DNA of 64,000 bases from Erythrobacter ani. Its GTDB lineage: Bacteria; Pseudomonadota; Alphaproteobacteria; Sphingomonadales; Sphingomonadaceae. The stretch is taken from the NCBI RefSeq assembly GCF_019204025.1, contig NZ_JAGSPB010000001.1, positions 1,302,001 to 1,366,000 on the forward strand, read 5' to 3'. Under the pieces are notes generated by a model that saw only the letters and a list, made by a program, of their open reading frames with translations, did not search any database and had not been told where the DNA came from. Shown here in pieces: positions 54,037-62,298 of this stretch (its first letter is position 1; each line of letters begins with the position of its first letter). Both the position numbers and the translations under genes were made by a program.

Positions 54037-55137
54037 CTAGGGGGCAGCGGCTTCGCCCGCCTTTTCGTGGCCGCCCGGCACTTCCAGCCTGTGGCGGATA
54101 AGCGCATCGGGCATGTTTTCGCGCAGCCAGCCAACCATGTGCTCGCGCGTTTCGCAGCGCAGGTTCCACAGGTCGCCAATCGTCTTGGCGCTCATGGATA
54201 GGCGCAGCTCGATGCTTTCGGGATAGGTTTCGGTGAGCAAGGCGGCGATGTTTCGCCCATCGAACAGCTCATGATTGCTGACGAACTTGTCGAATTCTTC
54301 GCGTATCGGGGCGACATCTGTTGCCGGATCGAGATGAAGGAACACCGGCCCCGTCAGCTGCTCATTCCGGCGCGACCAGTTTTCAAAGCTGTCGTCCAGA
54401 AACCGCGATGTCGGCACGATTATGACGCGTTCGTCCCAAGTGCGGACCGTGACGAAGCTCATGTGAATTTCCTCGACCCGGCCAACGTCGCCGTCAACCT
54501 TCACCAGATCGCCGATACGCATCGGCTCCGTCAGTGCGACTTGCAATCCCGCAATCAGGGATTTGAGTGCCGGCTGGGCCGCCGCGCCTACCGCCAGAGC
54601 TGCTAGGCCAGCCGAGGCGAGCATAGTGGTCCCGATGGCCTGCACCTCTGGAATGGAAAACAGCATCAGGCCGATGGTGATCAGTATGATTGCAAAGGTC
54701 GCGATCCGCGAAAACACTGCGATCCGCGTCCGCCTGCTGCGCATGGCGACAGGATCGCTATGCATCTCGATCCTCGCCTCAATCGCTGCGGTGACGCCGC
54801 GCACGATGTTATACGCGATCCATCCCAGCAAGGCCGGGCGAAGGAATTGTGCCAGCGGCTCCCACAAGAGACCGAGGGATTCGTCTACTTGGGCTGCCAA
54901 CGTCACCCCGATGGCGATGAAAGACCATTTGATCGGGCTGCGCACACGATCGATGATCATGTCATCGACGTCGTTTTCGGACATAAGCGTGAGCCGGTTC
55001 ACGGCGGCGAAGGCAATTCGGTACGCCGCGTAGGAGAGTATCATGGCTATGAATACCACGATCGCTGACGCGGCTATGTCGTAGGCAAGCACATTCCAGT
55101 CGATGTCCCAGTTTTCGGGATTAAGATCGTCAAACAT
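54037..55137 (-). CDS. Mechanosensitive channel, MscS family
   Basis: 366 residues: N-terminal helix (IAASAIVVFIAMILSYAAY), further helices to about 170, pore helix ASAGLAALAVGAAAQPALKSLIAG, beta domain MRIGDLVKVDGDVGRVEEI with VRTWDERVIIVPTS, and a C-terminal mixed domain. The VRTWDERVI signature is of the small-conductance family with four to five helices. No signal peptide. Third MscS-type gene in the window, convergent with the CDC48 gene. Confidence 0.85.
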   Translation of the reverse strand: MFDDLNPENWDIDWNVLAYDIAASAIVVFIAMILSYAAYRIAFAAVNRLTLMSENDVDDMIIDRVRSPIKWSFIAIGVTLAAQVDESLGLLWEPLAQFLRPALLGWIAYNIVRGVTAAIEARIEMHSDPVAMRSRRTRIAVFSRIATFAIILITIGLMLFSIPEVQAIGTTMLASAGLAALAVGAAAQPALKSLIAGLQVALTEPMRIGDLVKVDGDVGRVEEIHMSFVTVRTWDERVIIVPTSRFLDDSFENWSRRNEQLTGPVFLHLDPATDVAPIREEFDKFVSNHELFDGRNIAALLTETYPESIELRLSMSAKTIGDLWNLRCETREHMVGWLRENMPDALIRHRLEVPGGHEKAGEAAAP

Positions 55138-55173
55138 GCCCGGCCCCTATGTCTAATGTGCCGGCAAGACAAG

Positions 55174-58011
55174 CTAGTGTGCAGCGTCCCATGACTTCCC
55201 GGTCCCGATGTCGACGGCGAGCGGCACGTCGAGCGTCACCGATGGCGATGCTGCGTCGGCCATGACCTGCTCGATGACTTTGGAGGCGCTTTCGACATCG
55301 CTTTCCGGCAATTCGAAGACGAGTTCGTCGTGCACCTGCAAAAGCATGCGGACATCATGCAGTTCCGCATCACGCAAGGCGGGCAGCATCCGCACCATGG
55401 CCCGCTTGATTATGTCGGCACTCGTGCCCTGGATCGGGGCATTGATAGCGGCGCGTTCTGACCCCTGCCGCTCGGCCTGGTTCCTGGATTTGATGCGTGG
55501 GAACCACGTCTTACGGCCGAACAGCGTTTCGGAATACCCACACTCTCGAACCGTCTCGAGCGTCTCCATGATATAGCGCTGAATGCCGGGAAAGCGTTTG
55601 AAGTATGTGTCGATCATGTCTTGCGCTTCGTCTGGTTCAACCTCCAGACGTCCGGCAAGGCCCCATCGCGAGATGCCATAAAGGATCGCGAAATTGATCG
55701 TCTTGGCGCGCGCGCGCGTATCGCGGGTAACCTCCCCGAACATCTCAGTCGCCGTACGTGAGTGAATGTCCTCTCTGTTGGCGAACGCTTCTTTCAGGGT
55801 GTCGACCTCCGCCATATGGGCGGCGAGCCTGAGCTCGATCTGCGAATAGTCGGCGGCGAGCAGCACGTTGCCGCTTTCCGGCACGAATGCCTCGCGGATC
55901 TGGCGGCCGATGGCGGTGCGGATCGGGATGTTCTGAAGGTTCGGATCGGTCGAAGACAGTCGGCCCGTCTGCGCACCGACCAGTGAATAGCTGGTGTGAA
56001 CGCGCCCGGTATCGGGATTGATCGCCTGTTGCAGTGCGTCGGTATAGGTGGACTTCAGCTTGGAGAGCTGCCGCCATTCGAGCACTTTGTTGGCAATCGG
56101 CGCGCCGTCTCCGGACAGTCGCTCCAATACGCTCTGATCGGTTGAATACTGCCCGCTTTTGCCCTTCTTCCCGCCTTTGTAGCCGAGCTTGTCGAACAGG
56201 ATTTCGCCAAGCTGCTTCGGACTTCCCACAGAGAATTCCTGCCCTGCGAGCTCGTGAATCTCGCCCTCCAGCCTGCCGATCTCCTTTGCGAACTCCTCGG
56301 AAAGTTTGGCGAGGCGCGCTCGGTCGACCTTGATACCCTCACGCTCCATTTGGGCGACGACGGGGATCAGTGGACGGTCGACGCGCTCGTACACTTTGGT
56401 TCCGCCTTCGATGGCAAGACGCGGCTTCAGGTGCTGGAACAGCCGCCAAGTGACATCGGCGTCCTCGGCTGCGTATTCGGTTGCTCGGGAGAGCGGAACC
56501 TGGCCGAACGGAATCGCTTTCTTGCCGGTTCCGCAGACATCCTTGAACGCGAGCGGCTCGTGGTCGAGGTGGCGGACGGACAATTCGTCCATACCGTGCC
56601 CGCCGCCTATGCCGTCCTGCCCGCGTCCTGCGTCGAGGTCGAAACTGACGATCATCGTGTCTTCGATTGGAGAGACTTCCACGCCGTAGCGGGCCAGCAC
56701 GTTAAGATCGTATTTGCCGTTCTGGAACACCTTTGTGACGCTCGCATCGGCTAGCATGGGCGACAGAATCGTCAGCGCCTCGCCCAGGTCCACCAGATCC
56801 GGTTTTTCGTCGAACATGTCGCTACCACCGTGGGCGAGCGGGATGTAGCAGGCATCGTTCGGGCCCAAGGCCAGGCTGACCCCGACCAGGTCCGCACGCA
56901 TCGCATCGAGCGCCGAGGTCTCCGTATCCACCGCGACCAGTCGGGCAGCGATCGCCCGCTGCGCCCATTCCCTCAGCCGGTCGACGGTCTGCACGGTCTC
57001 ATACGCGGTGCGATCCAAAGCGGGCATTTCGGGTAGCGGCTGACTGTTGCCTTCTACATCGCCCGCATCGCCTGCTTTCTCGGCGGCTGCAGGGTGGAGG
57101 TTGTTCGTTCGTTCAGGACTGCCCGAACCTGTGCCCAATCGTTTCAGGAGTGAAGTGAATCCGTGCTTTGCTAGAAAGGCCGCGAGCGGCTCTTCCGGAA
57201 TCTTCTCGATCCGCATCTCGTCGAGAGATTGTGGCAGGTCGCAATCCTCTTTCAACGTAACAAGAACCCGGCTCATTTCCGCATCGCCCCGGTGTTCGAG
57301 CAAACGTTCTTTCAGCTTGGACTTCTTCATGTCTTCGGCGGAATCGAGCGCTGCGGTGAGTGATCCGTGCTCCGCGACCAGTTTGCTCGCGGTCTTCGGG
57401 CCGATCCCGTAGATGCCTGGAATATTGTCGACACTGTCCCCCATGAGCGCGAGCACATCCCCGACCAGCTCCGGCGGCACTCCGAATTTCTCCTCGACCT
57501 CGGGGATATAGATGCGCGCACTTTTCATCGTGTCGAGCATATCGATTCTGGCGCCGTCGACCTCCCCGATCAGCTGCATCAGATCTTTGTCCGAAGACAC
57601 GATGGTGACATTCCAACCCTGCCTTTGCGCTTCGCGCGCATAGGACGCGATCAGGTCATCGGCTTCGAGCCCGGATTCCTCGATACAGGGCAGGCTGAAT
57701 GCGCGGGTCGCATCGCGGATCAACGGGAATTGCGGCCGAAGATCCTCTGGTGGTTCAGGCCGATTGGCCTTGTATTCGGGATAGATATCGTTGCGAAAAC
57801 TCTTCGAATCCTTGTCGAGTATGACGGCGAGATGAGTCGGCCCGTCGGCGGCGTCCAGATCGTCGGCCAGCTTCCACAGCATAGTCGTGTAACCATAGAC
57901 CGCACCCACCGGCGTCCCCTCCGGGTCGGTCAAGGGCGGAAGCCGATGGTAGGCCCTGAAAATGTAGGATGAACCATCGACTAGGTAGAGGTGCTGTTTC
58001 TGATCGGCCAT
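55174..58011 (-). CDS. polA: DNA polymerase I
   Basis: 945 residues, full length. 5'-3' exonuclease (1-290, YLVDGSSYIFRAYH, LEADDLIASYA and GDSVDNIPGIYGIG), 3'-5' proofreading domain with VAVDTETSALDAM (residues intact), and polymerase with motif A LLAADYSQIELRLAAH, motif B in RARAKTINFAILYGIS and motif C LLQVHDELVFEL. Removes RNA primers and fills gaps. The 244 nt upstream hold its promoter and that of the divergent lipoprotein gene. Confidence 0.98.
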   Translation of the reverse strand: MADQKQHLYLVDGSSYIFRAYHRLPPLTDPEGTPVGAVYGYTTMLWKLADDLDAADGPTHLAVILDKDSKSFRNDIYPEYKANRPEPPEDLRPQFPLIRDATRAFSLPCIEESGLEADDLIASYAREAQRQGWNVTIVSSDKDLMQLIGEVDGARIDMLDTMKSARIYIPEVEEKFGVPPELVGDVLALMGDSVDNIPGIYGIGPKTASKLVAEHGSLTAALDSAEDMKKSKLKERLLEHRGDAEMSRVLVTLKEDCDLPQSLDEMRIEKIPEEPLAAFLAKHGFTSLLKRLGTGSGSPERTNNLHPAAAEKAGDAGDVEGNSQPLPEMPALDRTAYETVQTVDRLREWAQRAIAARLVAVDTETSALDAMRADLVGVSLALGPNDACYIPLAHGGSDMFDEKPDLVDLGEALTILSPMLADASVTKVFQNGKYDLNVLARYGVEVSPIEDTMIVSFDLDAGRGQDGIGGGHGMDELSVRHLDHEPLAFKDVCGTGKKAIPFGQVPLSRATEYAAEDADVTWRLFQHLKPRLAIEGGTKVYERVDRPLIPVVAQMEREGIKVDRARLAKLSEEFAKEIGRLEGEIHELAGQEFSVGSPKQLGEILFDKLGYKGGKKGKSGQYSTDQSVLERLSGDGAPIANKVLEWRQLSKLKSTYTDALQQAINPDTGRVHTSYSLVGAQTGRLSSTDPNLQNIPIRTAIGRQIREAFVPESGNVLLAADYSQIELRLAAHMAEVDTLKEAFANREDIHSRTATEMFGEVTRDTRARAKTINFAILYGISRWGLAGRLEVEPDEAQDMIDTYFKRFPGIQRYIMETLETVRECGYSETLFGRKTWFPRIKSRNQAERQGSERAAINAPIQGTSADIIKRAMVRMLPALRDAELHDVRMLLQVHDELVFELPESDVESASKVIEQVMADAASPSVTLDVPLAVDIGTGKSWDAAH

Positions 58012-58255
58012 GCGAACCTGCTAGCATCGGGAATAGGCTTGCGTAAGCTGCTTTGATCGCCGCCGCGAATTGTGCACGGGTCGCCTTAATTGTGGCGAGA
58101 ACGAGGCAAAATCAGGGCAGTTTTGCCTCATTTAGCTTGCAATGCCACATTGCGGCCACTATTTGGCACCCAGAACCCGGGGGTCAGATACCGGTTTCGG
58201 CATGGCGTAAAAAGCTGTCCATGCTCATTCACGTGTTGAATAAGGAATTGTTATT

Positions 58256-58525
58256 ATGCGTAAGTTCGTACTCGCAACTGCTGTTGCCGTTTCTGCCTTT
58301 GGTCTTGCTGCATGCGGCGAAACCGCTGAACAGGCTGGCGACGTTGATGACGCAATGGCTGCAGACGCCGAAGCAAACGCTGAAGCGGTTGAAGCTGCTG
58401 CTGGCGAAGCTGCTGCTGAAGTCGAAGCCGGTGCCGACGCTGCTGGCGCCGCTGCTGAAGAAGCTGCGATCGAAGCCGAAGCTGCTGTCGAAGGCGAAAG
58501 CGAAGCGGAAGCTGCTGCCGAGTAA
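58256..58525 (+). CDS. Small Ala/Glu-rich lipoprotein
   Basis: 89 residues: signal peptide MRKFVLATAVAVSAFGLAAC with lipobox LAAC, then a mature part of almost only alanine, glutamate, aspartate and glycine (a run of A-E-x repeats). It is probably an acidic helical coil or disordered brush on the membrane. No domain assigned. The GCTGAAGC-like repeats make three frames open, which produces longer misleading frames. A strong terminator follows. A weak stress-promoter-like AGAAC-N16-GGTT lies at 58172-58196. Confidence 0.75.
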   Translation: MRKFVLATAVAVSAFGLAACGETAEQAGDVDDAMAADAEANAEAVEAAAGEAAAEVEAGADAAGAAAEEAAIEAEAAVEGESEAEAAAE

Positions 58526-58580
58526 TTCGCAGACGCATTCACGCAGCCTTTGCAAACATGCGAAGGTCGCTTGATACAGA

Positions 58581-58611
58581 AAAGGCGGCTCCGATCGGAG
58601 CCGCCTTTTTT
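58581..58611 (+). terminator. Intrinsic terminator of the lipoprotein gene
   Basis: Stem AAGGCGGCTCC / GGAGCCGCCTT with loop GATC, followed by TTTTT. It sits 55 nt after the stop and could also limit the convergent beta-lactamase-like gene. Confidence 0.92.
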
Positions 58612-58634
58612 ATTTTGACCAGGATCGGCTCTTA

Positions 58635-59681
58635 TTAGCCACCATTGCTCGGCGCGCTGGTCCAATTTTGTTGGCGTTCTCTCGCACGGGCCTTCGCGTC
58701 GAAGCCATCATAGAGTGCGCGCGCAATCGAAGCGATCCGTGCCTCGCGGGCGCGGCGTGCGCCTTGGCCTGTGACATAAATCGCAACGGCGATAGCCCGA
58801 CCATCTGGATATTCGATGATGCCGATATCGCTGGAGGTGTTGTTGAGCGAACCGGTCTTGTGGCTGACGCGGGCTTCGTTTGGCATGTGCGCTACGATCC
58901 GGCGCTTGCCAGTGACAGTGCGGCTCATCGCGCCAAGCAGGACGCGTCGGCTCTGGTCAGACAGGAAGTCGCCGCGATAGAGCCCCTGGAGCAGACGCAC
59001 CATCGCAAGCGGGGTGGCGGCGTCGCGTTCATCGATCCAGGTCGCCGGGTCGTACTCCCCGTCGTCACGGACGAGGGTGGCGATATCACGGTCGATGCTG
59101 AACTCCGTGATGCCCTGACGGATCATCCAGTCATTGACCTCGCCCGGCCCTCCGACAGCTTTAAGCAGCGAATCGGTTGCTGGATTGCTCGACCGGGTGA
59201 TCATGATCTCGATGAGGTCGATGGCCTGCATGTATTTGCCTTTCCGCACCGGCGCAGCGCGGGAGGAAAACTTGGCGGAGCGAACCGGGATGAGCAGCGG
59301 AAATTCGGAAGTCAGCGAGTATGTCCCCTGCTCGACCATCTCGAGGTATTTCGCAGCAACTGCAATCTTGCTGGTGGATGCCATGGGAAATAGCTGATCG
59401 CCCAGTACGTTGAGTGTCTCGCCAGTGGATAGGTCCATGGCGGCCACGCCGATCCGCCCCTTGCCGCCATCGGCAAGTTCGGCGATGCGCTTTTCAAAGC
59501 CGGTTTCGTAGATTGCTTCGAAGGTTTCGGGGTTGCGCATATCGGTACCGAATGCGCTGTCGAAACTTGCTTGAAGCTCATTGCCCTGTTGCGTTTGTGC
59601 CGAAGCAGCAACGGGCGCCGTAAAAAGCGCTAATCCAGCTGCGATTGCAGCGACGAGGGTGGAGCGTGGCTTTGAGTTCAT
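58635..59681 (-). CDS. Class A beta-lactamase-like serine hydrolase, divergent
   Basis: 348 residues with signal peptide (about 1-28, cleavage near ASA). Serine site S102-T-S-K105 (SxxK), S164-S-N166 in place of SDN and K275-T-G277 (KTG) are present, so the fold is that of a penicillin-interacting enzyme of the class A type. The expected RxExxLN loop with the deacylating glutamate is not recognisable: the equivalent stretch is DRDIATLVRDD before DERDAATPLAMV. It may therefore hydrolyse beta-lactams poorly or act on another substrate. No ampR-like gene is beside it. Confidence 0.82.
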   Translation of the reverse strand: MNSKPRSTLVAAIAAGLALFTAPVAASAQTQQGNELQASFDSAFGTDMRNPETFEAIYETGFEKRIAELADGGKGRIGVAAMDLSTGETLNVLGDQLFPMASTSKIAVAAKYLEMVEQGTYSLTSEFPLLIPVRSAKFSSRAAPVRKGKYMQAIDLIEIMITRSSNPATDSLLKAVGGPGEVNDWMIRQGITEFSIDRDIATLVRDDGEYDPATWIDERDAATPLAMVRLLQGLYRGDFLSDQSRRVLLGAMSRTVTGKRRIVAHMPNEARVSHKTGSLNNTSSDIGIIEYPDGRAIAVAIYVTGQGARRAREARIASIARALYDGFDAKARARERQQNWTSAPSNGG

Positions 59682-59803
59682 ACCGAATGCTACCTGTTAC
59701 ATAGTTACCGCAGACTTAATGATAGTGCGCCGGACGACGCAATCTGTCGCCACATAGCTTCGTCTCGCCGCTGGATACCCACTGCATAACGCAGCGTGTA
59801 CGA

Positions 59804-59816
59804 ATATTCCAAATAT
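59804..59816. promoter_or_regulatory. Perfect palindrome ATATT-CCA-AATAT
   Basis: In the 273-nt space between the beta-lactamase-like gene and the DUF305 gene. It could be an operator for either; AT-rich palindromes also occur by chance, so this is only a candidate. Confidence 0.25.
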
Positions 59817-59954
59817 GCGCCTCGCTCTCACCAGGTCAAAGCGTGAATTGCATCGCGGTTCCGTAAGCAGCCCGGGCCCATACACGCAATTGGTCTTGAC
59901 TGCGGGCAAAAGGCCCCCTTTTGATGCGGCGAAAGATCGGTAACAGGACCTCTC

Positions 59955-62222
59955 ATGACGATGAAAATCAAATCCGCCAACGGTACCCACGCGCTTGTAA
60001 CGGCCATGCTGCTCGGCACGTCTAGCATGGCTTTTGCTCAGAGTGCTCCGATCCTTCAACCCGGAGCTCCGGGAGAGAACAGCAAGACGCTGAGCGCGCA
60101 GGAAGCAACGCAGCTTGCAAGCTCGAAATACACGCAGGCCGATGTGAAGTTCATGCAACAGATGATCGTCCATCATCAGCAGGCGGTGATCATGTCGGAG
60201 CTCGCCGCAGACCGCACAAATAACGAAGAAGTCGTCACGATCGCAGGCCGCATCGTGTCGAGCCAGGCGGACGAAATCGAATTCATGCAGCAATGGCTTG
60301 CCGCAAGGGGGGAGCCGACCGAGCTGGCAATGGCGGGAATGGCCGGGCACGAGCATCACGCGCACATGGGCATGGCTGGAATGGCCACCGCCGAGCAATT
60401 GGCTCAGCTCGCCGCATCGCAAGGGACCGAGTTCGACCGGCAATTTCTGACGCTAATGATTGCGCATCACGAAGGCGCAATCGACATGGTCGAAGCTCTG
60501 CTGGAACAACCGGGCAGCGCCGCCGATCCGATCCTGTTTCGATTTGCCGGCGATATCGAGAACGATCAGACCAGCGAGATCGACCGTATGGATGCTATCC
60601 TCGCAGGGCTGTCCAGCGATCCGCGGGCCACGCTGGCCTCCGGTTTCGACTCGGCAGGTGAGGCAATTCTCAACCTTCGCAAAGTCGTGAGCCTGCCGAA
60701 ACCGGCTGGGTTCTTCGATCCGGAAAATCCCGCAGACTTGCGAGCAGTCGTGCCGCCGCGCGATGACGTGGAAGACGGTGCAGCAGCTGAGGAGTCTGTC
60801 GAAGCAGCCGGCGAGGATGACGTGCCGGTTCGCGATGACGAGGACACCCTCACGCAGTTTGCCGAGCGGACCCCGCTGCTGGACTTTGCTAACACCGATA
60901 TGGCGTTCTTCGACGACATCATGGTTGCCGGAAATTATCACGGGTTCAACATCTACCGGCTGGGTGAGGACGGCGTACCGGACCTGCTGAGCTCCGTCGT
61001 GTGTCCAGGCGGGCAAGGCGACGTTTCGGTGGTCGGCGACATCCTTATCATGAGCGTCGAGCAAACGCGTGGGCGGGTCGATTGCGGCCTTCAGGGTGTG
61101 GAAGAAGATGTCAGCGCTGAGCGCTTTCGCGGACTGCGCATTTTCGATATCTCCGATCTGAACGCGGTCCGCCAAGTCGGGCAGGTGCAGACATGCCGTG
61201 GCAGCCACACGCATTCTGTCGTTAGCGCGGATGAACAGAAGATCATCGTCTACAATTCGGGTACGTCGAGCGTGCGCGAGCAGGAAGAATTGCCGCGTTG
61301 CATCGACAATCCCGCTGATAGTCGCACGGCGCTGTTCAGCATCGACGTGATCGAAATTCCAGTGACCAATCCTGGCGCTGCAAAGATCATCAGCAGCCCC
61401 CGCGTCTTTGCCGATGCCGAGACCGGCGAGATCGCAGGTCTCTGGAAGGGCGGGGAGAGCGAAGAGGGTGCGCAGCGCACCGCACAGACCAATCAATGCC
61501 ACGACATCACGGTCTTCCCGTCGAAGAACCTCGCTGCCGGGGCATGTTCGGGCAACGGAATCTTGATGGATATTTCCGATCCGATGAACCCGGTCAGGAT
61601 CGATGCGGTCTTCGACAAAGGGTTCGCTTATTGGCACTCTGCCACGTTCAACAATGATGGCACAAAGGTGATCTTCACTGATGAGTGGGGCGGGGGCGGA
61701 CGGCCTCGGTGCCGCGCATCGGATCCGATGACATGGGGCGCCAATGCGATTTACGACATCAAGGATGGCAAGCTTGAATTCCGCAGCCATTACAAGATGC
61801 CCGCGCCCCAAAGCGACAAGGAAAACTGTGTCGCTCATAATGGTTCGATCGTACCGGTGCCGGGCCGCGACCTCTTCGTGCAGTCCTGGTATCAGGGCGG
61901 GATCAGCGTGATGGACTTCACCGACAGCGCAAACCCGAAAGAAATCGCGTTCTTCGATCGTGGTGCGATTGACGACGAACAGCTGGTCGTCGGCGGTTTC
62001 TGGTCATCATACTGGTACAACGGGCGCATCTACGGCACCGAGATAACGCGCGGGATCGATGTGTTCGCGCTGGAGCCGAGCGAGCATCTGACCGCAGAAG
62101 AGATCGCCGCAGCGGAAACGGCATCCTACGCCAACACCCGCTTTAACCCGCAGACACAGACGCAGGTAAGCTGGGATGAAGCGACGATCGAAGCGGCAGC
62201 AGCCAGCCGCAGCGGCGGCTAA
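59955..62222 (+). CDS. DUF305 x2 - LVIVD beta-propeller fusion, secreted
   Basis: 755 residues. A signal peptide (about 1-28, AFAQ) is followed by two DUF305 units (about 58-125 and 155-235; FMQQMIVHHQQAVIMSELA and MIAHHEGAIDMVEALL) separated by a His/Met-rich stretch HEHHAHMGMAGMA that looks metal-binding. An acidic linker leads to a C-terminal LVIVD-type beta-propeller (about 310-720, FRGLRIFDISD, DITVFPSKNLAAGACSG, GGISVMDFTDSANPKEIAFFD). The combination suggests a periplasmic metal or copper related role; no pathway is known. ATG 59955 follows AGGA. Confidence 0.85.
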   Translation: MTMKIKSANGTHALVTAMLLGTSSMAFAQSAPILQPGAPGENSKTLSAQEATQLASSKYTQADVKFMQQMIVHHQQAVIMSELAADRTNNEEVVTIAGRIVSSQADEIEFMQQWLAARGEPTELAMAGMAGHEHHAHMGMAGMATAEQLAQLAASQGTEFDRQFLTLMIAHHEGAIDMVEALLEQPGSAADPILFRFAGDIENDQTSEIDRMDAILAGLSSDPRATLASGFDSAGEAILNLRKVVSLPKPAGFFDPENPADLRAVVPPRDDVEDGAAAEESVEAAGEDDVPVRDDEDTLTQFAERTPLLDFANTDMAFFDDIMVAGNYHGFNIYRLGEDGVPDLLSSVVCPGGQGDVSVVGDILIMSVEQTRGRVDCGLQGVEEDVSAERFRGLRIFDISDLNAVRQVGQVQTCRGSHTHSVVSADEQKIIVYNSGTSSVREQEELPRCIDNPADSRTALFSIDVIEIPVTNPGAAKIISSPRVFADAETGEIAGLWKGGESEEGAQRTAQTNQCHDITVFPSKNLAAGACSGNGILMDISDPMNPVRIDAVFDKGFAYWHSATFNNDGTKVIFTDEWGGGGRPRCRASDPMTWGANAIYDIKDGKLEFRSHYKMPAPQSDKENCVAHNGSIVPVPGRDLFVQSWYQGGISVMDFTDSANPKEIAFFDRGAIDDEQLVVGGFWSSYWYNGRIYGTEITRGIDVFALEPSEHLTAEEIAAAETASYANTRFNPQTQTQVSWDEATIEAAAASRSGG

Positions 62223-62241
62223 GCCGAACCACCGGAGAAAG

Positions 62242-62284
62242 AAAAAAGGGGCGGGGTGGCCTTGTACCATCCCGCCCCTTTTTG
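62242..62284. terminator. Bidirectional intrinsic terminator
   Basis: Stem AAAAGGGGCGGGRTGG type with complementary CCRTCCCGCCCCTTTTT and a 7-nt loop. A-run and T-run flank both sides, so it serves the DUF305 fusion gene and the convergent DUF885 gene. Confidence 0.92.
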
Positions 62285-62298
62285 TCTTGGAGTATGGA

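Noticed and set aside
58053..58574. 173-codon plus-strand frame over the Ala/Glu-rich lipoprotein
   Set aside because: Caused by the repeated triplets in another phase; the lipobox frame at 58256 is convincing.
59855..59859. GGAAC on the minus strand upstream of the beta-lactamase-like gene
   Set aside because: No GTT at the correct distance and nearly 180 nt from the start codon.
60453..61838. 461-codon minus-strand frame opposite the DUF305 fusion
   Set aside because: Overlaps a clear domain-bearing gene; its translation lacks any recognisable motif.
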